Shown: piece after piece, positions 27,310 through 36,993 of the stretch
Layout of the letters: every line of letters starts with the position of its first letter
How positions within the stretch are numbered: the stretch's first letter is position 1
Assembly (NCBI GenBank): GCA_903930765.1
Contig: CAIYZV010000255.1
Location: forward strand, 1 to 52,836
DNA: 52,836 nucleotides
Direction: 5' to 3'
From: an uncultured Pirellula sp.
Lineage (GTDB): Bacteria; Planctomycetota; Planctomycetia; Pirellulales; Pirellulaceae
Program-made: the position numbers and the translations under genes
The notes under the pieces: model-generated
Databases searched by the model: none
What the model was told of the DNA's origin: nothing
The model's input: the letters and a program-made list of their open reading frames with translations, nothing else

Positions 27310-27401
27310 GTTGGCGAGTTGAGTTTTTGTTGGCGAGTTGAGTTTTTGTTGGCGAGTTGAGTTTTTGTTGGCGAGTTGAGTTTTTGTTGGCGAGTTGAGT
27401 T
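27310..27401. repeat. 19-bp tandem repeat, five copies
   Basis: GTTGGCGAGTTGAGTTTTT starts at 27310, 27329, 27348, 27367 and 27386. The last copy diverges after GAGTT. The units are near-identical and contiguous with no spacers. Confidence 0.95.
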
Positions 27402-27764
27402 ATAGCGTTCCAGGTAGCTAGAACGCATCAAGATTTTTGGTAGGTAGTGTGGCTGAATGTGGTTCGATCGTTTATTCGATCGCTAGAGTTGGGATTTCTT
27501 AAGTCGGCATGATGCCCGAAGCTCGCCAGATTGGGGCGAGATTGCCGCTGCAGCTTGTTTTGTAGCTTGTGGTTGTTGGATTGATCTTGTGGTTGGTGGA
27601 TTGATATCGAGTTGTTGTTTTTTGGTTTTTGGAATTGCGGGCAAGTGACCCTCGTTCGACCGTCGTTGCCATTCCTTTTCTCTTTTTTTGGCTTTTGGGA
27701 ATAGCCCATCCTTTCTAGTGGTTCTCTTTTTGTTGTGTCGTTGTGATTAAGGATTGAAATTGTC

Positions 27765-30134
27765 GTGAAGATTCGAGTTGAAAAACAAATTGGTGATTCT
27801 GTATTGTCTTTTGAAACCGGCCAGTTGGCCAAGCAGGCGACGAGCGCCGTGCTATGCCAGTATGGGGAGACGGTGGTCCTCAATGCTGCGACGTCAGGCC
27901 CATCTCGGCCTGGCACCGATTTTTTCCCGTTGACCTGCGATTATCGCGAGCGATTTGCGGCGGCTGGTAAATTCCCAGGTGGGTTCCTGAAACGAGAAGG
28001 TCGCCCGACGACCAAGGAGACGCTCACCAGCCGGTTGGTCGACCGTCCGATCCGCCCATTGTTCCCAGAAGGCTTCATCGATGAAGTCCAAATCCAGTCG
28101 ATCGTGCTCAGCAGCGACGCTCAAAACGACGCAGATGTTCTCGCGATGAACGGTGCGGCGTGCGCGCTGCTAGTGAGTACCTTGCCCTTCCAAGGCCCGA
28201 TCGCTTCGGTGCGAATCGGACGTGTCGAAGGAAAACTGCTGGCGTTCCCAACGGTTACCCAGTTGGATGAAAGCGATCTCGACATGATCGTCTCCGCCAA
28301 CGAGCGAGAAGTGGTCATGATCGAAGGTTTCTGCCATGAGATTTCCGAATCGGACATGGTGGAAGCGATCAAGTTCGCTCATGGAATTTGCCGTGAAGTG
28401 ATCGACCTGCAAAAGGAACTGCTCGAGAAGATCAAGCCGGTCAAGGTCCAGTTTGCCTCGCCAGACGATTCCGCGTTGATCGCGCAACTTAAGGACAAGT
28501 ACTACGATCGATTCCGCACGGCCAAGCAAACGGAGGGCAAACAAGCTCGCAACGAAACCTGTTCAGCCCTGCGAGATCTCGCGAAATCGGAAATGATTCC
28601 CGATTCAGCGGCTGAAGGTGCTCTCTGTCCGAACGTATTCGGTCGCGCATGGCACACACTTGAGAATCGGGTTGTTCGCGACTTGATCATGGCGGGAACG
28701 CGCAGCGACGGTCGAGACGCAACCAGCCTTCGAAACATTCACTGCGAAACCGACTTGCTCCCACGTACCCACGGAACAGCCTTGTTCCAACGGGGTGAGA
28801 CCCAAGCCTTCATCACCGTGACACTCGGTACCAACCGAGACGAGCAGCGGGTCGATGGCCTGATGGATGAGTACAGCAAAAAGTTCATGCTCGACTACAA
28901 CTTCCCTCCATTCTCCGTCGGTGAGTGCAAACCGAACCGCGGGCCTGGACGCCGTGAAATCGGACACGGAATGCTCGCCGAGCGATCGCTCGAACCCATT
29001 CTCCCAGACCCAGATGATTTCCCGTACACCATCCGCTTGATCAGCGACATCCTCGAGAGCAATGGCTCCTCCTCGATGGCCAGCGTTTGCGGTGGCTGCC
29101 TGGGATTGATGGCTGCTGGCGTTCCTATCACCAACCCTGTTGCTGGTATCAGCATCGGATTGGTTCGCGATAAAGAAGATCGCTTTGTTCTCCTCACCGA
29201 CATCCTCGGTGACGAAGACCATCACGGCGATATGGACTTCAAGATCGCCGGTACCCAAAACGGAATCACCGGGATCCAACTCGATCTCAAGATCGACGGG
29301 ATCAGCGAAGAAATCATTCGCGCATCGCTTAAACAAGCTCGCGAAGCACGGATGGAGATCCTGCGTAAGATGCTCACCTGCATTCCTCGCCCTCGCAGCG
29401 AGATCAGCCGCTACGCTCCGCGATTGCTCCGTACCAAAATCGATCCGGACAAGATCGGGTTGCTCATCGGCCCAGGTGGAAAGAATATCCGTTCGATCCA
29501 AGAGGACACCGGTGCGACGATCGATGTGGATGACGAAGGCAATGTAACCGTAGCTAGCTCCGATGCCGATGCAGCCCGCGCAGCTCTCAGCCGCGTGGAA
29601 GCATGCACAGCAACGGTACAGATCGGCAAGATCTACGACGGTGTCGTTACCAGCATTCGTGACTTCGGCGCGTTCGTCGAAATCCTCCCAGGAAAGGATG
29701 GCCTCTGCCACATCAGCGAACTGTCCAACGGGTACGTGGCCAACGTCGATGCGGTTTGCCGCGTCGGGGATCCAATGAAGGTTCTCGTCATCGATATCGA
29801 CGATCATGACCGCGTCAAACTCTCGCGACGCCGAGCCCTCGAAGAACTCGGTATCGAAGATGATCTAGCGACCGACGAAGAAGCACCACTCGATGATGAG
29901 TTCGTTGGTGATGAAGAAGGTGGCGAACGCTCGGACCGTGGTGGTGACCGTGGTGGTGATCGCGGTGAACGACGTCCTCGCGGTGGCGATGATCGCGGCG
30001 GAAGCGGTGGTGGCGGTGGCGGCGGTTTCCGACGTCGCGGCGGCCGTAGCGGAGGCGGAGGCGGTGGCGGTGGAGGTGGCGGTGGCGGACGCTCTCGCGG
30101 TGGACGCGGCGGCGATCGCGGTGACCGTCGCTAA
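27765..30134 (+). CDS. pnp: Polyribonucleotide nucleotidyltransferase with RGG/Gly-rich tail
   Basis: A 789-residue PNPase, a phosphorolytic 3'-5' exoribonuclease of the RNA degradosome type. Two RNase-PH domains cover about residues 1-540, with TSRLVDRPIRPLFPEG and the second-domain core FSVGECKPNRGPGRREIGHG and ...LTDILGDEDHHGDMDFK. The KH domain (LLIGPGGKNIRSIQEDTGA) lies near 560-620. The S1 domain (GKIYDGVVTSIRDFGAFVEILPGKDGL) runs from 625 to 690. The last 70 residues are an Arg-Gly and poly-Gly tail of RGG-box type, longer than in most PNPases, and probably add RNA binding. The start is GTG at 27765, with AAGGA eleven bases upstream. A strong terminator follows at 30248. Confidence 0.98.
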   Translation: MKIRVEKQIGDSVLSFETGQLAKQATSAVLCQYGETVVLNAATSGPSRPGTDFFPLTCDYRERFAAAGKFPGGFLKREGRPTTKETLTSRLVDRPIRPLFPEGFIDEVQIQSIVLSSDAQNDADVLAMNGAACALLVSTLPFQGPIASVRIGRVEGKLLAFPTVTQLDESDLDMIVSANEREVVMIEGFCHEISESDMVEAIKFAHGICREVIDLQKELLEKIKPVKVQFASPDDSALIAQLKDKYYDRFRTAKQTEGKQARNETCSALRDLAKSEMIPDSAAEGALCPNVFGRAWHTLENRVVRDLIMAGTRSDGRDATSLRNIHCETDLLPRTHGTALFQRGETQAFITVTLGTNRDEQRVDGLMDEYSKKFMLDYNFPPFSVGECKPNRGPGRREIGHGMLAERSLEPILPDPDDFPYTIRLISDILESNGSSSMASVCGGCLGLMAAGVPITNPVAGISIGLVRDKEDRFVLLTDILGDEDHHGDMDFKIAGTQNGITGIQLDLKIDGISEEIIRASLKQAREARMEILRKMLTCIPRPRSEISRYAPRLLRTKIDPDKIGLLIGPGGKNIRSIQEDTGATIDVDDEGNVTVASSDADAARAALSRVEACTATVQIGKIYDGVVTSIRDFGAFVEILPGKDGLCHISELSNGYVANVDAVCRVGDPMKVLVIDIDDHDRVKLSRRRALEELGIEDDLATDEEAPLDDEFVGDEEGGERSDRGGDRGGDRGERRPRGGDDRGGSGGGGGGGFRRRGGRSGGGGGGGGGGGGGRSRGGRGGDRGDRR

Positions 30135-30181
30135 GTGCGCTCGGTGGTAGTAAGTGCGCGCGGTGGTAGTCGCGGTGGTAG
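30132..30181. repeat. 19-bp tandem duplication starting at the pnp stop codon
   Basis: TAAGTGCGCTCGGTGGTAG and TAAGTGCGCGCGGTGGTAG are adjacent and differ at one base, and a 12-base partial third copy follows. The first TAA is the pnp stop. Confidence 0.9.
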
Positions 30182-30247
30182 TAAACTATGACCATCCGAA
30201 GCCACGTGGTCCAATGCCGGACAGTCCTCCGGCGAACATGATTTAAC

Positions 30248-30290
30248 ACCGACTGAGCGAGCGATTTTTCGCTCTCTCAGTCGGTTTTTT
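30248..30290 (+). terminator. Rho-independent terminator of pnp
   Basis: ACCGACTGAG pairs with CTCAGTCGGT, extended by GAGCG/CGCTC after one mismatch, around an ATTTTT loop, and is followed by six T. Confidence 0.92.
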
Positions 30291-30366
30291 CTTCGAATGG
30301 ATTCGAATCGTATCCCGTTGATCTGATCCGAATAGGAACTTTTTCGAATCCCTGGTACTACCACCT

Positions 30367-32370
30367 ATGAATACCCTAAACTCGATTGCCACCCTCTCTC
30401 TTGCATCTGTATTCTCCCTCACAACCATCAGCTTACCGCTGTTCGCGCAGTCGGCCAGTAATGCCGGAACCAGTAAAGCTGCAACCGCGCCGTCGGTGAT
30501 CCGACCTGGCGATAACCTCAAGACCGATGGACTTCCAGAAGTTCCCAGCGAACTAGCCGATTCCGTTCGTTTGTACACCGAAGCTCGCGGCGCATCGATG
30601 TTTTCGTGGCATCCCAAAGAACGAGGTATGCTGATCTCCACACGATTCGCGAACTCAAACCAAGTCCACCGCGTGTCGATGCCCGGTGGCGCTCGATACC
30701 AACTCACATTCTTCAATGAGCCCGTAGGTTCCGCAGCCTATCCACCCAACGATGACTCGTACTTTCTCTACACCCGTGATGTTGGAGGTAACGAGTTCGC
30801 GCAACTGTACCGCTTCGACTTGGATTCTGGAAAATCAACGCTACTGAGCGATGGTGGACGCTCACAAAACGGCGGCTGGGTCTGGGATCGTTCCAAGTCG
30901 ATGGTCTGCTATGCCTCGACTCGACGCAATGGTGCCGATCGGGATATCTGGGGAATGAACCCGAAAGATCCCACGAGCAACCGTATCCTTTTTGAACTCA
31001 AAGGAGGCGGATGGTCTGCCCAAGACTGGTCGGAGAACAATGTCGATGTTCTGATCCGAGAAACACTATCCATCAATAAGTCCAACCTCTATCTCGGCGA
31101 AATCGCTCATGGACGACTCCGTCCTATCACCCCAGAGGACGACGAGGTATCCTATGGCGAAGCCGCCTTCGCCGCCGATGGACGCGCTATTTATGTCACC
31201 TCCGACCGCGGCAGTGAGTTCCAACAACTCTCCAAGATGGATCTCGAAACGGGCAAACTCGAGTCGATCACAAGCGATATACCTTGGGATGTCGAGAACT
31301 GGGGACTATCCGAAGACCGGAACCAAATCGCCTTGGTCGTGAATCGCGCGGGCATCTCTGATCTTTACGTCTACGACACAACGACAGGCACCCGACGCCG
31401 TGTCGAAAACCTTCCCACCGGTGTGATCAGTCTCGGCCCATGGCGAAACGACAACTCCGAGTTCGCGATTACGATCGCTTCGGCCCAAAGCTCGTCCGAT
31501 GTTTATAGCGTTCGCGCTGACTCCCTCGAGGTAACACGATGGACGGAAAGCGAAATGGGGGGACTCAAACCCGAATCGCTTGCCATTCCAAAACTGATCG
31601 AATGGAAGTCGTTCGATGATACGGCAATCAGCGGATTCCTCTACGAACCTCCATCCTCATTCGCCGGCCCACGCCCAGTAATCATCAATATCCACGGTGG
31701 ACCAGAAGGGCAGTCCCGACCGAACTTCCTCGGACGAAGCAATTACTTCATCAACGAACTCGGTTGCTCAATCATCTATCCAAATGTGCGAGGTAGCGTA
31801 GGCTATGGCAAGTCGTTTACGAAACTCGACAACGGCTTCAAACGCTTGGATTCCGTGAAGGATATCGGCGCTCTTTTGGATTGGATCGGAAACGACCCTC
31901 GTTTCGACAAAAAACGAATCATGATCACTGGCGGTAGCTACGGGGGCTATATGACCTTGGCATGCGCCGTCGAATACGATTCAAAAATCGCATGCTCCCT
32001 CGATGTCGTTGGCATCTCGCACTTCGGCACGTTTTTGAAGAACACCGAAAGCTACCGCCGCGATCTGCGCCGCGTCGAATACGGCGATGAACGCAATCCA
32101 GACATGGCGGAGTTCTTCGAGAAAATGGCCCCGCTGAACAACGCTCAGAAAATAACCAAACCTCTCTTCGTCGTCCAAGGTGGCAACGATCCGCGGGTTC
32201 CACTCAGCGAAGCTGACCAAATTGTGGCCAAGGTAAAAGGCAATCAAGGAGCTGTCTGGTACCTGATGGCGACCGACGAAGGGCATGGATTCCGCAAAAA
32301 GAACAACGCGGACTACCAGTTCTACGCCACCATCCTTTTCATCAAGAAACATTTGCTGGGGGCTCCATGA
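30367..32370 (+). CDS. S9 family serine peptidase (prolyl oligopeptidase type), exported
   Basis: A 667-residue protein with a signal peptide (LSLASVFSLTTISLPLFAQ). The N-terminal part is a WD/beta-propeller-like domain (about residues 75-400). The C-terminal alpha/beta hydrolase domain carries INIHGGPEGQ (oxyanion region) and the catalytic triad: Ser524 in GGSYGGY, Asp608 in GGNDPRVPL and His640 in DEGHGF. This is the complete set for an S9 peptidase that cleaves oligopeptides, here in the periplasm. The stop codon overlaps the start of the methyltransferase gene as ATGA, giving translational coupling to a functionally unrelated enzyme. No clear Shine-Dalgarno precedes the ATG. Confidence 0.93.
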   Translation: MNTLNSIATLSLASVFSLTTISLPLFAQSASNAGTSKAATAPSVIRPGDNLKTDGLPEVPSELADSVRLYTEARGASMFSWHPKERGMLISTRFANSNQVHRVSMPGGARYQLTFFNEPVGSAAYPPNDDSYFLYTRDVGGNEFAQLYRFDLDSGKSTLLSDGGRSQNGGWVWDRSKSMVCYASTRRNGADRDIWGMNPKDPTSNRILFELKGGGWSAQDWSENNVDVLIRETLSINKSNLYLGEIAHGRLRPITPEDDEVSYGEAAFAADGRAIYVTSDRGSEFQQLSKMDLETGKLESITSDIPWDVENWGLSEDRNQIALVVNRAGISDLYVYDTTTGTRRRVENLPTGVISLGPWRNDNSEFAITIASAQSSSDVYSVRADSLEVTRWTESEMGGLKPESLAIPKLIEWKSFDDTAISGFLYEPPSSFAGPRPVIINIHGGPEGQSRPNFLGRSNYFINELGCSIIYPNVRGSVGYGKSFTKLDNGFKRLDSVKDIGALLDWIGNDPRFDKKRIMITGGSYGGYMTLACAVEYDSKIACSLDVVGISHFGTFLKNTESYRRDLRRVEYGDERNPDMAEFFEKMAPLNNAQKITKPLFVVQGGNDPRVPLSEADQIVAKVKGNQGAVWYLMATDEGHGFRKKNNADYQFYATILFIKKHLLGAP

Positions 32371-33608
32371 GCGACGAACCAACCAGCGACCAATCTGCGG
32401 ATTCGATGAACCTCGGCAGCGAAACGCAAATCTCGGCAACACCCCCGATATTGGACGAAAATGCCTCGGACCGCGCAACCGTCTATCGGCTTTCTCCTAA
32501 AGTCGAAGAAAAACGCATCGCCGAGATCGCTTGCGATTTTCTGGAGAATCCCCGAAAACCTATCGGCGTTCCCGCGAGTCTCGAGGTTATCGCCATGTCC
32601 ACCGGACGAGGACAAACCGCCGAATCGATCGCGCGCCAATACGAAAATGCGCATGTGCTTCTTTGGTACATCGACCAATACCACTCGCTCCGAGCGATCG
32701 CACACTCGCAAATCCAAGAAGCACCAGCAACCGATTCCGATGCAACCGATGCCGGAGTGGTAAGCGTGGCGAGCCCAACCAATCTCGAGATCCGTTGCCT
32801 CGCAGACCTCCCTGAAAAGGAGTTCGATCTCGCACTGCTCCCTCTCCAAACCAGCGGTGAACAAGAACTCGCACGGGATTTTCTGCAACAGTGTTACGAT
32901 CGGCTTCGTGTCGGTGGAACACTGATAGCCTCCGTCGACAACCCTAAGGACCGATGGTTGCATGACCAATTGAAGGGTTACGAAAAGAGTGTCAAGGTTC
33001 GACCGTTCGAGGACGCGATGGTGTATCTCGTCGAAAAAACGAAACCCTTGAAAAAACTCAAGGACTTCAGTTGCTCACTCGCCTACCGAGACTGCGATGA
33101 ATTGATTCAGTTGATGACTCGCCCGGGTGTATTTTCGCACCGGCAACTCGATAACGGTGCACGGCAATTGCTGGATGCCGTAGACGTGTATCCCCAATCA
33201 CGGCTCATCGATATCGGTTGCGGTAGCGGATCCGTTGCTCTCGGGCTCGCCATCAGAGATCCATCTGCAATGGTTCACGCCGTCGACTCCAATGCCAGAG
33301 CCATCTGGTGTGTAGAACAAGGAAAACGTCTGAACAAACTCTCCAACATAACCACCGAACTGAACGCCACCGGCATGTATGACGGCCCAGGTTCGTTTGA
33401 TATGGCCTTGGCCAATCCACCCTACTTTGGAGATTTCCAGATCGCTGAGAAATTCATCGAGGCAGCCCACCGATCCCTTAGGCCCGGCGGACGCTTGGTA
33501 TTGGTGACCAAGCAACCAGCGTGGTACGAAGAAAATCTGGTGCGTTGGTTCCATGACACGGAAGTATTCCCGTCGCGACGTTACCATATCGCATCAGGCG
33601 TGAAATGA
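32367..33608 (+). CDS. RsmC/RlmG-like rRNA guanine-N2 methyltransferase family protein
   Basis: A 413-residue protein with the RsmC/RlmG architecture. A degenerate N-terminal methyltransferase-like half (about residues 30-225) is followed by PGVFSHRQLDNGARQLLDAV and a C-terminal SAM-dependent domain. In that domain, motif I is LIDIGCGSGSVALG, the acidic ribose ligand follows (VHAVDSN), and motif IV is ANPPYF with Asn350-Pro-Pro-Tyr. N-P-P-Y/F methylates amino groups of guanine or adenine. The particular rRNA position is not decided. Gene start and S9 stop overlap by four bases. Confidence 0.86.
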   Translation: MSDEPTSDQSADSMNLGSETQISATPPILDENASDRATVYRLSPKVEEKRIAEIACDFLENPRKPIGVPASLEVIAMSTGRGQTAESIARQYENAHVLLWYIDQYHSLRAIAHSQIQEAPATDSDATDAGVVSVASPTNLEIRCLADLPEKEFDLALLPLQTSGEQELARDFLQQCYDRLRVGGTLIASVDNPKDRWLHDQLKGYEKSVKVRPFEDAMVYLVEKTKPLKKLKDFSCSLAYRDCDELIQLMTRPGVFSHRQLDNGARQLLDAVDVYPQSRLIDIGCGSGSVALGLAIRDPSAMVHAVDSNARAIWCVEQGKRLNKLSNITTELNATGMYDGPGSFDMALANPPYFGDFQIAEKFIEAAHRSLRPGGRLVLVTKQPAWYEENLVRWFHDTEVFPSRRYHIASGVK

Positions 33609-33706
33609 CTTCGCTGTTGGCTAGGATCCAAGATCCAAGCGGCAGTAACGGATCTGGTTTTCGTAGCTGTTGTCGCCGTCTTTCCACCTGTCGAGTACCA
33701 ACAAAA

Positions 33707-33735
33707 AATCCACCGGGCTTTCTGCACGGTGGATT
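33707..33735 (-). terminator. Terminator of the small basic protein gene
   Basis: AATCCACCG and CGGTGGATT form a perfect nine-pair stem around an eleven-base loop. On the minus strand it is followed by six T. On the plus strand a T-run lies a few bases further on, so it may serve both convergent genes. Confidence 0.85.
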
Positions 33736-33781
33736 CCATCGTTTTTGAATTAGCGAACGCGGAGGGTTCCGCGTCCGAGGA

Positions 33782-34051
33782 TCAAGTCACCACTTCCTTG
33801 ATCTTTTGCAAGAAGTGGTCGTTACCGTCTTTGCTCAATTCCTTGGCATGACGTTCTGCCTTTTTGACATCTTGGTACTCAAAAACCGCTACACGCTTGA
33901 GGTGCTGGTTAAACACACCCCAATACAACTTGATCCGTGGTTCCGCGGCCGCTTTACGCGTTCGCTTTGGTTTCGCTTCGACTGCGACTGGATTCTGGTC
34001 GACTTCCGTGGCGGCCTTCTTCGTACGTTGAGCTTTCGCAACGCTTGCCAT
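33782..34051 (-). CDS. Small basic protein of unknown function
   Basis: An 89-residue protein from the ATG at 34051, which has GGAG seven bases upstream. The open frame continues to 34207 but that part looks non-coding. The N-terminal 40 residues are Lys/Ala-rich (KPKRTRKAAAEPR), resembling a nucleic-acid-binding tail. The C-terminal half has an alternating aromatic beta/alpha pattern (KLYWGVFNQHLKRVAVFEYQDVKKAERHAKEL). No named family was recognised, and it may be conserved among planctomycetes. A strong terminator follows. No membrane segment. Confidence 0.75.
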   Translation of the reverse strand: MASVAKAQRTKKAATEVDQNPVAVEAKPKRTRKAAAEPRIKLYWGVFNQHLKRVAVFEYQDVKKAERHAKELSKDGNDHFLQKIKEVVT

Positions 34052-34473
34052 GATTAGGCTCCAAACTGAATGAGAAGAAAGCAAAAAAAGTAAAGTCCGC
34101 GTGGATGCAACGCCTTGGGTTACAAAGGGAAGGAAGGAGGCAACCCGGGTGGGATACGTTTCCAAGCGGCAAACCTCCATTATAAACGAAACCCGAGAAA
34201 CTCCCATCCTGTAGACTCCAACTGGAAGGAAATTACTTCTCGGGTGGCTTTGCCGATTAATGCAAGCATCCTTGCCTGACCAGCGCTCTCAAGGACGAAA
34301 AGGCTGGATTTTGCTGGGGAAAACGGCATTGAAGGGATATCCGTAATCGCCTGTCTCGTTGCCATCACCCCCCGATTGAGCCAAAAAGAAAACCGTTCAA
34401 TCAGGGCGATCTCACTATGGATGCGATCAGAACATCCACCTTGTACCGACGCCCAGGGAGTCTTAACTCCCGT
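34052..34473. other. Intergenic region, no gene recognised
   Basis: The first 120 bases are the leader and promoter region of the small basic protein. The rest is the 3' side of the BBP7-like gene. No hairpin with T-run, RNA gene or coding frame stood out. Confidence 0.4.
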
Positions 34474-36594
34474 TTAGTAACGGTACTGCAAACCGTAGTT
34501 CACGCTGTGGAGAGTGAAATTGCTTTCGGTCAGCGAGAAGCTCGGACGCGCTGCGCCCACCAAGGGATTGGTTAGGTTCGATGCAAGCTGCGGGTCGAAT
34601 TGATCTGCAGCCCTGACCACCTTGGGAAGCTCCAAGAACGAATACCCAACCGTTGCTTCGAGATTCCGAGTCAAACGATAACCTAGGGTTACATTCAACT
34701 CCGGCGAAACGACGAAAGTATCGTTGGTGTAAAACCCGTTGTTCGTGCTTCGAGCTTGCAACCCGTTGTTGGAACTGGTCACTGACGGTGGCGTGCCTGG
34801 CACTGTAATCGTCTGCGTACCGTTGATGGTGACGTTTCGTTCCATGTTCCCAAGACCCAGCTTGAACATCCCAGACAGGCTCCAGCTGCGGCCGTAGGTG
34901 ATGCTCGACACACCCAGCGTACCACCGTAAAAACGGTTGTTGGTGATGAATGTATCGTTGAGCTGCAAGAGGTTTCCTGAAGGGATGGCCGAAGTCGTCG
35001 AACTGACCGAGATGCTATCGGACAACCGTGCCGCTTGAGCTCCCGCCAGAAACTCCGTCCGACCCATGTAATTGTTTCGGATGATGCTCTTGAGAAGTAA
35101 ATCCCCCCCGTACACATCGGAGGTCGCATGGGCGAGCAACGAACCAGAAGAGACACCCGGCTCGACCACGGAGATCGATTGCTGTGTATTTGTCGTCGGA
35201 TCCAAATAGGGTCGCACAATCGACGTCGCGTTCGATTGCGTGCTATCAAAAGTCAGAGACTGCGCTCCGGAATCAAAGAATCGCAATTGCATGCTGGAAC
35301 AAAGATCGTTTCGGAACAACCAACCAAATTCCCCACGCAGTCCCTGCACCGTTTCATCCATCGGCACCGTACCTCCGAACAAATCCGAAGAACCAGCGCT
35401 CCCTACCGCACCTGTTCGCACCAAACCTGGAATCGTCGAGTCGCTCGGCCAAAAGGTCGCCGCTTCCAACCGGGCCGAGAATCGATTCAAGACAAACCCA
35501 TACGGGAACGCCAATTGGATATTCAGTGTCGGTACTTCTCCACAGCCGCATTGCCCTAGGTAGCCGCCGCAACCAGCACATCCACCACTGCTCGTTTCGG
35601 TCTCTCCTTCGATCGTTCCTTCACTGACAACCACTTCCCCTTCGGAAACGGCAACTCCATCGGATTCTGGTTGGGTATCTTGGGCATGCGAATGCGCAAT
35701 CCCCTTGTTGCAACTGGGGCACGATGCAAGCTGTACCTTGCTCGGCGATGCCGAAACGTTCGACGCTGACCGGGCGGCAGTCGGCTGGCCGGCAGTCGGC
35801 TGGCCGGCAGTCGGCTGGCCGGCAGTCGGCTGGCCGGCAGTCGGCTGGCCGGCAGTCGGCTGGGGACTAACAGTCTTCGCGACAGCGGGTTTCGTAATGG
35901 CAGACTGCCTGACAATCGTTTGCGAGGGGGTGGATTGAGTTGGTGCACTCTTAGCTGGAACCGACTTCGACGAACCCGTTGCTACAACTCCACTTGCCGG
36001 TCGATGTTGCTGAACCAGCTGAGGCGGCCGCTGGACCGCTTGGGTCGCAGGAGGCAGCGGTTGGGTGGGAACTGGTGCCGCCAACACCGATTTCGGTACC
36101 ATCTTTTTGGCTCCTGAAGCAGCAACCACGGCGCCGGCAACCGCAGGATTGCTAGTTGCTTGTCCGCGGTAACCAGAAGCATGGTTCAACGACTTCGAAT
36201 TCTCGGCCGCTTGTTGCTGCAATCGTTCGACATAGCTCGCGCGGCTTACGCGTGACCCTTCGGAAGCATTTCCTGCGGCTTGCCCTTTCGAGCGATCCGA
36301 ACCTCCCTCGTCGGTCGTCCATTCGAACCGTTCATTGACTGGGCTGGAAATCTCGAGCGAAGCCCCACTCGATGCGGCGGGCATCCCGGGCTCCGTGGTT
36401 TGTGTATCGGCGATCTGTGGCGACGTCGATGTTCCGTAAAAATCTCGACTCGATTGACGGCCTGTTCGTAATTGCGCGACCGCGTCCGACGCCATGAAAA
36501 GCGGCGAGGCGACCGCAAATGCCGCTACCAGCTTGGCGATTCTTCGGGCGCGCTGTGCGCTGTTTCGAGCGATTCTCATCTTGGATTCCACCAT
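34474..36594 (-). CDS. BBP7-like outer membrane beta-barrel protein
   Basis: A 706-residue protein. The N-terminal 40 residues are a signal peptide (IAKLVAAFAVASPLFMASDAVAQ). Residues 75-330 are low-complexity Ser/Pro/Gln/Ala-rich and include six TAGQP repeats. Two Cys clusters follow (CPSCNKG and GGCAGCGGYLGQCGCGE). The C-terminal 340 residues have alternating aromatic beta strands and end in SVNYGLQYRY, an aromatic terminal strand typical of outer-membrane barrels. The pattern fits the planctomycete BBP7 barrel family. It would be inserted by BamA, whose two halves are encoded further on. The start may instead be the ATG five codons downstream at 36579, which has GTGGA upstream. Confidence 0.8.
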   Translation of the reverse strand: MVESKMRIARNSAQRARRIAKLVAAFAVASPLFMASDAVAQLRTGRQSSRDFYGTSTSPQIADTQTTEPGMPAASSGASLEISSPVNERFEWTTDEGGSDRSKGQAAGNASEGSRVSRASYVERLQQQAAENSKSLNHASGYRGQATSNPAVAGAVVAASGAKKMVPKSVLAAPVPTQPLPPATQAVQRPPQLVQQHRPASGVVATGSSKSVPAKSAPTQSTPSQTIVRQSAITKPAVAKTVSPQPTAGQPTAGQPTAGQPTAGQPTAGQPTAARSASNVSASPSKVQLASCPSCNKGIAHSHAQDTQPESDGVAVSEGEVVVSEGTIEGETETSSGGCAGCGGYLGQCGCGEVPTLNIQLAFPYGFVLNRFSARLEAATFWPSDSTIPGLVRTGAVGSAGSSDLFGGTVPMDETVQGLRGEFGWLFRNDLCSSMQLRFFDSGAQSLTFDSTQSNATSIVRPYLDPTTNTQQSISVVEPGVSSGSLLAHATSDVYGGDLLLKSIIRNNYMGRTEFLAGAQAARLSDSISVSSTTSAIPSGNLLQLNDTFITNNRFYGGTLGVSSITYGRSWSLSGMFKLGLGNMERNVTINGTQTITVPGTPPSVTSSNNGLQARSTNNGFYTNDTFVVSPELNVTLGYRLTRNLEATVGYSFLELPKVVRAADQFDPQLASNLTNPLVGAARPSFSLTESNFTLHSVNYGLQYRY
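35776..35865 (-). repeat. 15-bp coding tandem repeat, six copies
   Basis: GGCAGTCGGCTGGCC repeats exactly in tandem from 35776 (starts every 15 bases to 35851) with variants only at the last copy's end. On the minus strand it encodes TAGQP units. Confidence 0.95.
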
Positions 36595-36993
36595 CTTCTT
36601 AGTTCAGGCCTGTAACGTCGAATGCTTGCAATCGCATGCATCACTGCATCACTGCATCACTGCATCACTAAGGACCGGTTCGCCGAATTGGGCATCGTTG
36701 CGCAGGAAGCCCCTGCCACGGCCTATTTGGAAAACTCTTCCTCGTGCATCGGCTATTCCGCTTGAGAAGATTGAGCAAACCTGGAAGATTTTGACGGCTG
36801 CGTTCGTTTTTGCGGCGGTAATGCTAGCGTGGCCTAAAGCATCCACCACCAAAGCTCGTGGGAAAATCTCCTGATCGTAACGGCTCTATCGCTACTTCCT
36901 TGGATCATCACCTAGGAAGGCCGAGAGCGTCGATAAGCAATGTTGGGGTCTGATGCACCCCAGCAGGAATTTCATTCGTAAAAGGATTTACCT
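36595..36993. other. Intergenic region with 8-bp repeat
   Basis: No gene is supported. The region carries four tandem GCATCACT units at 36638-36669 and the upstream promoter region of the next gene. Nothing else was recognised. Confidence 0.5.
36638..36669. repeat. 8-bp tandem repeat, four copies
   Basis: GCATCACT repeated four times exactly, 44 bases upstream of the BBP7-like gene start. Confidence 0.9.

Larger units (their letters stand above)
27007..27764. other. Long rpsO-pnp spacer
   Basis: No gene is supported in these 758 bases. They hold a hairpin just after rpsO, the five-copy 19-bp repeat at 27310-27401, and a T- and G-rich stretch up to the pnp start. A separate pnp promoter is likely. 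Confidence 0.6.

Noticed and set aside
27310-27401. Possible CRISPR array
   Set aside because: The 19-bp units are contiguous with no spacers and no cas genes are present.
28605-29807. 400-codon open frame antisense to pnp
   Set aside because: It lies wholly within the well-supported pnp gene and its sequence shows no domain; a codon-bias shadow.
29815-30249. His/Arg-rich frame antisense to the PNPase tail
   Set aside because: Reverse complement of the RGG-coding repeat; no independent evidence.
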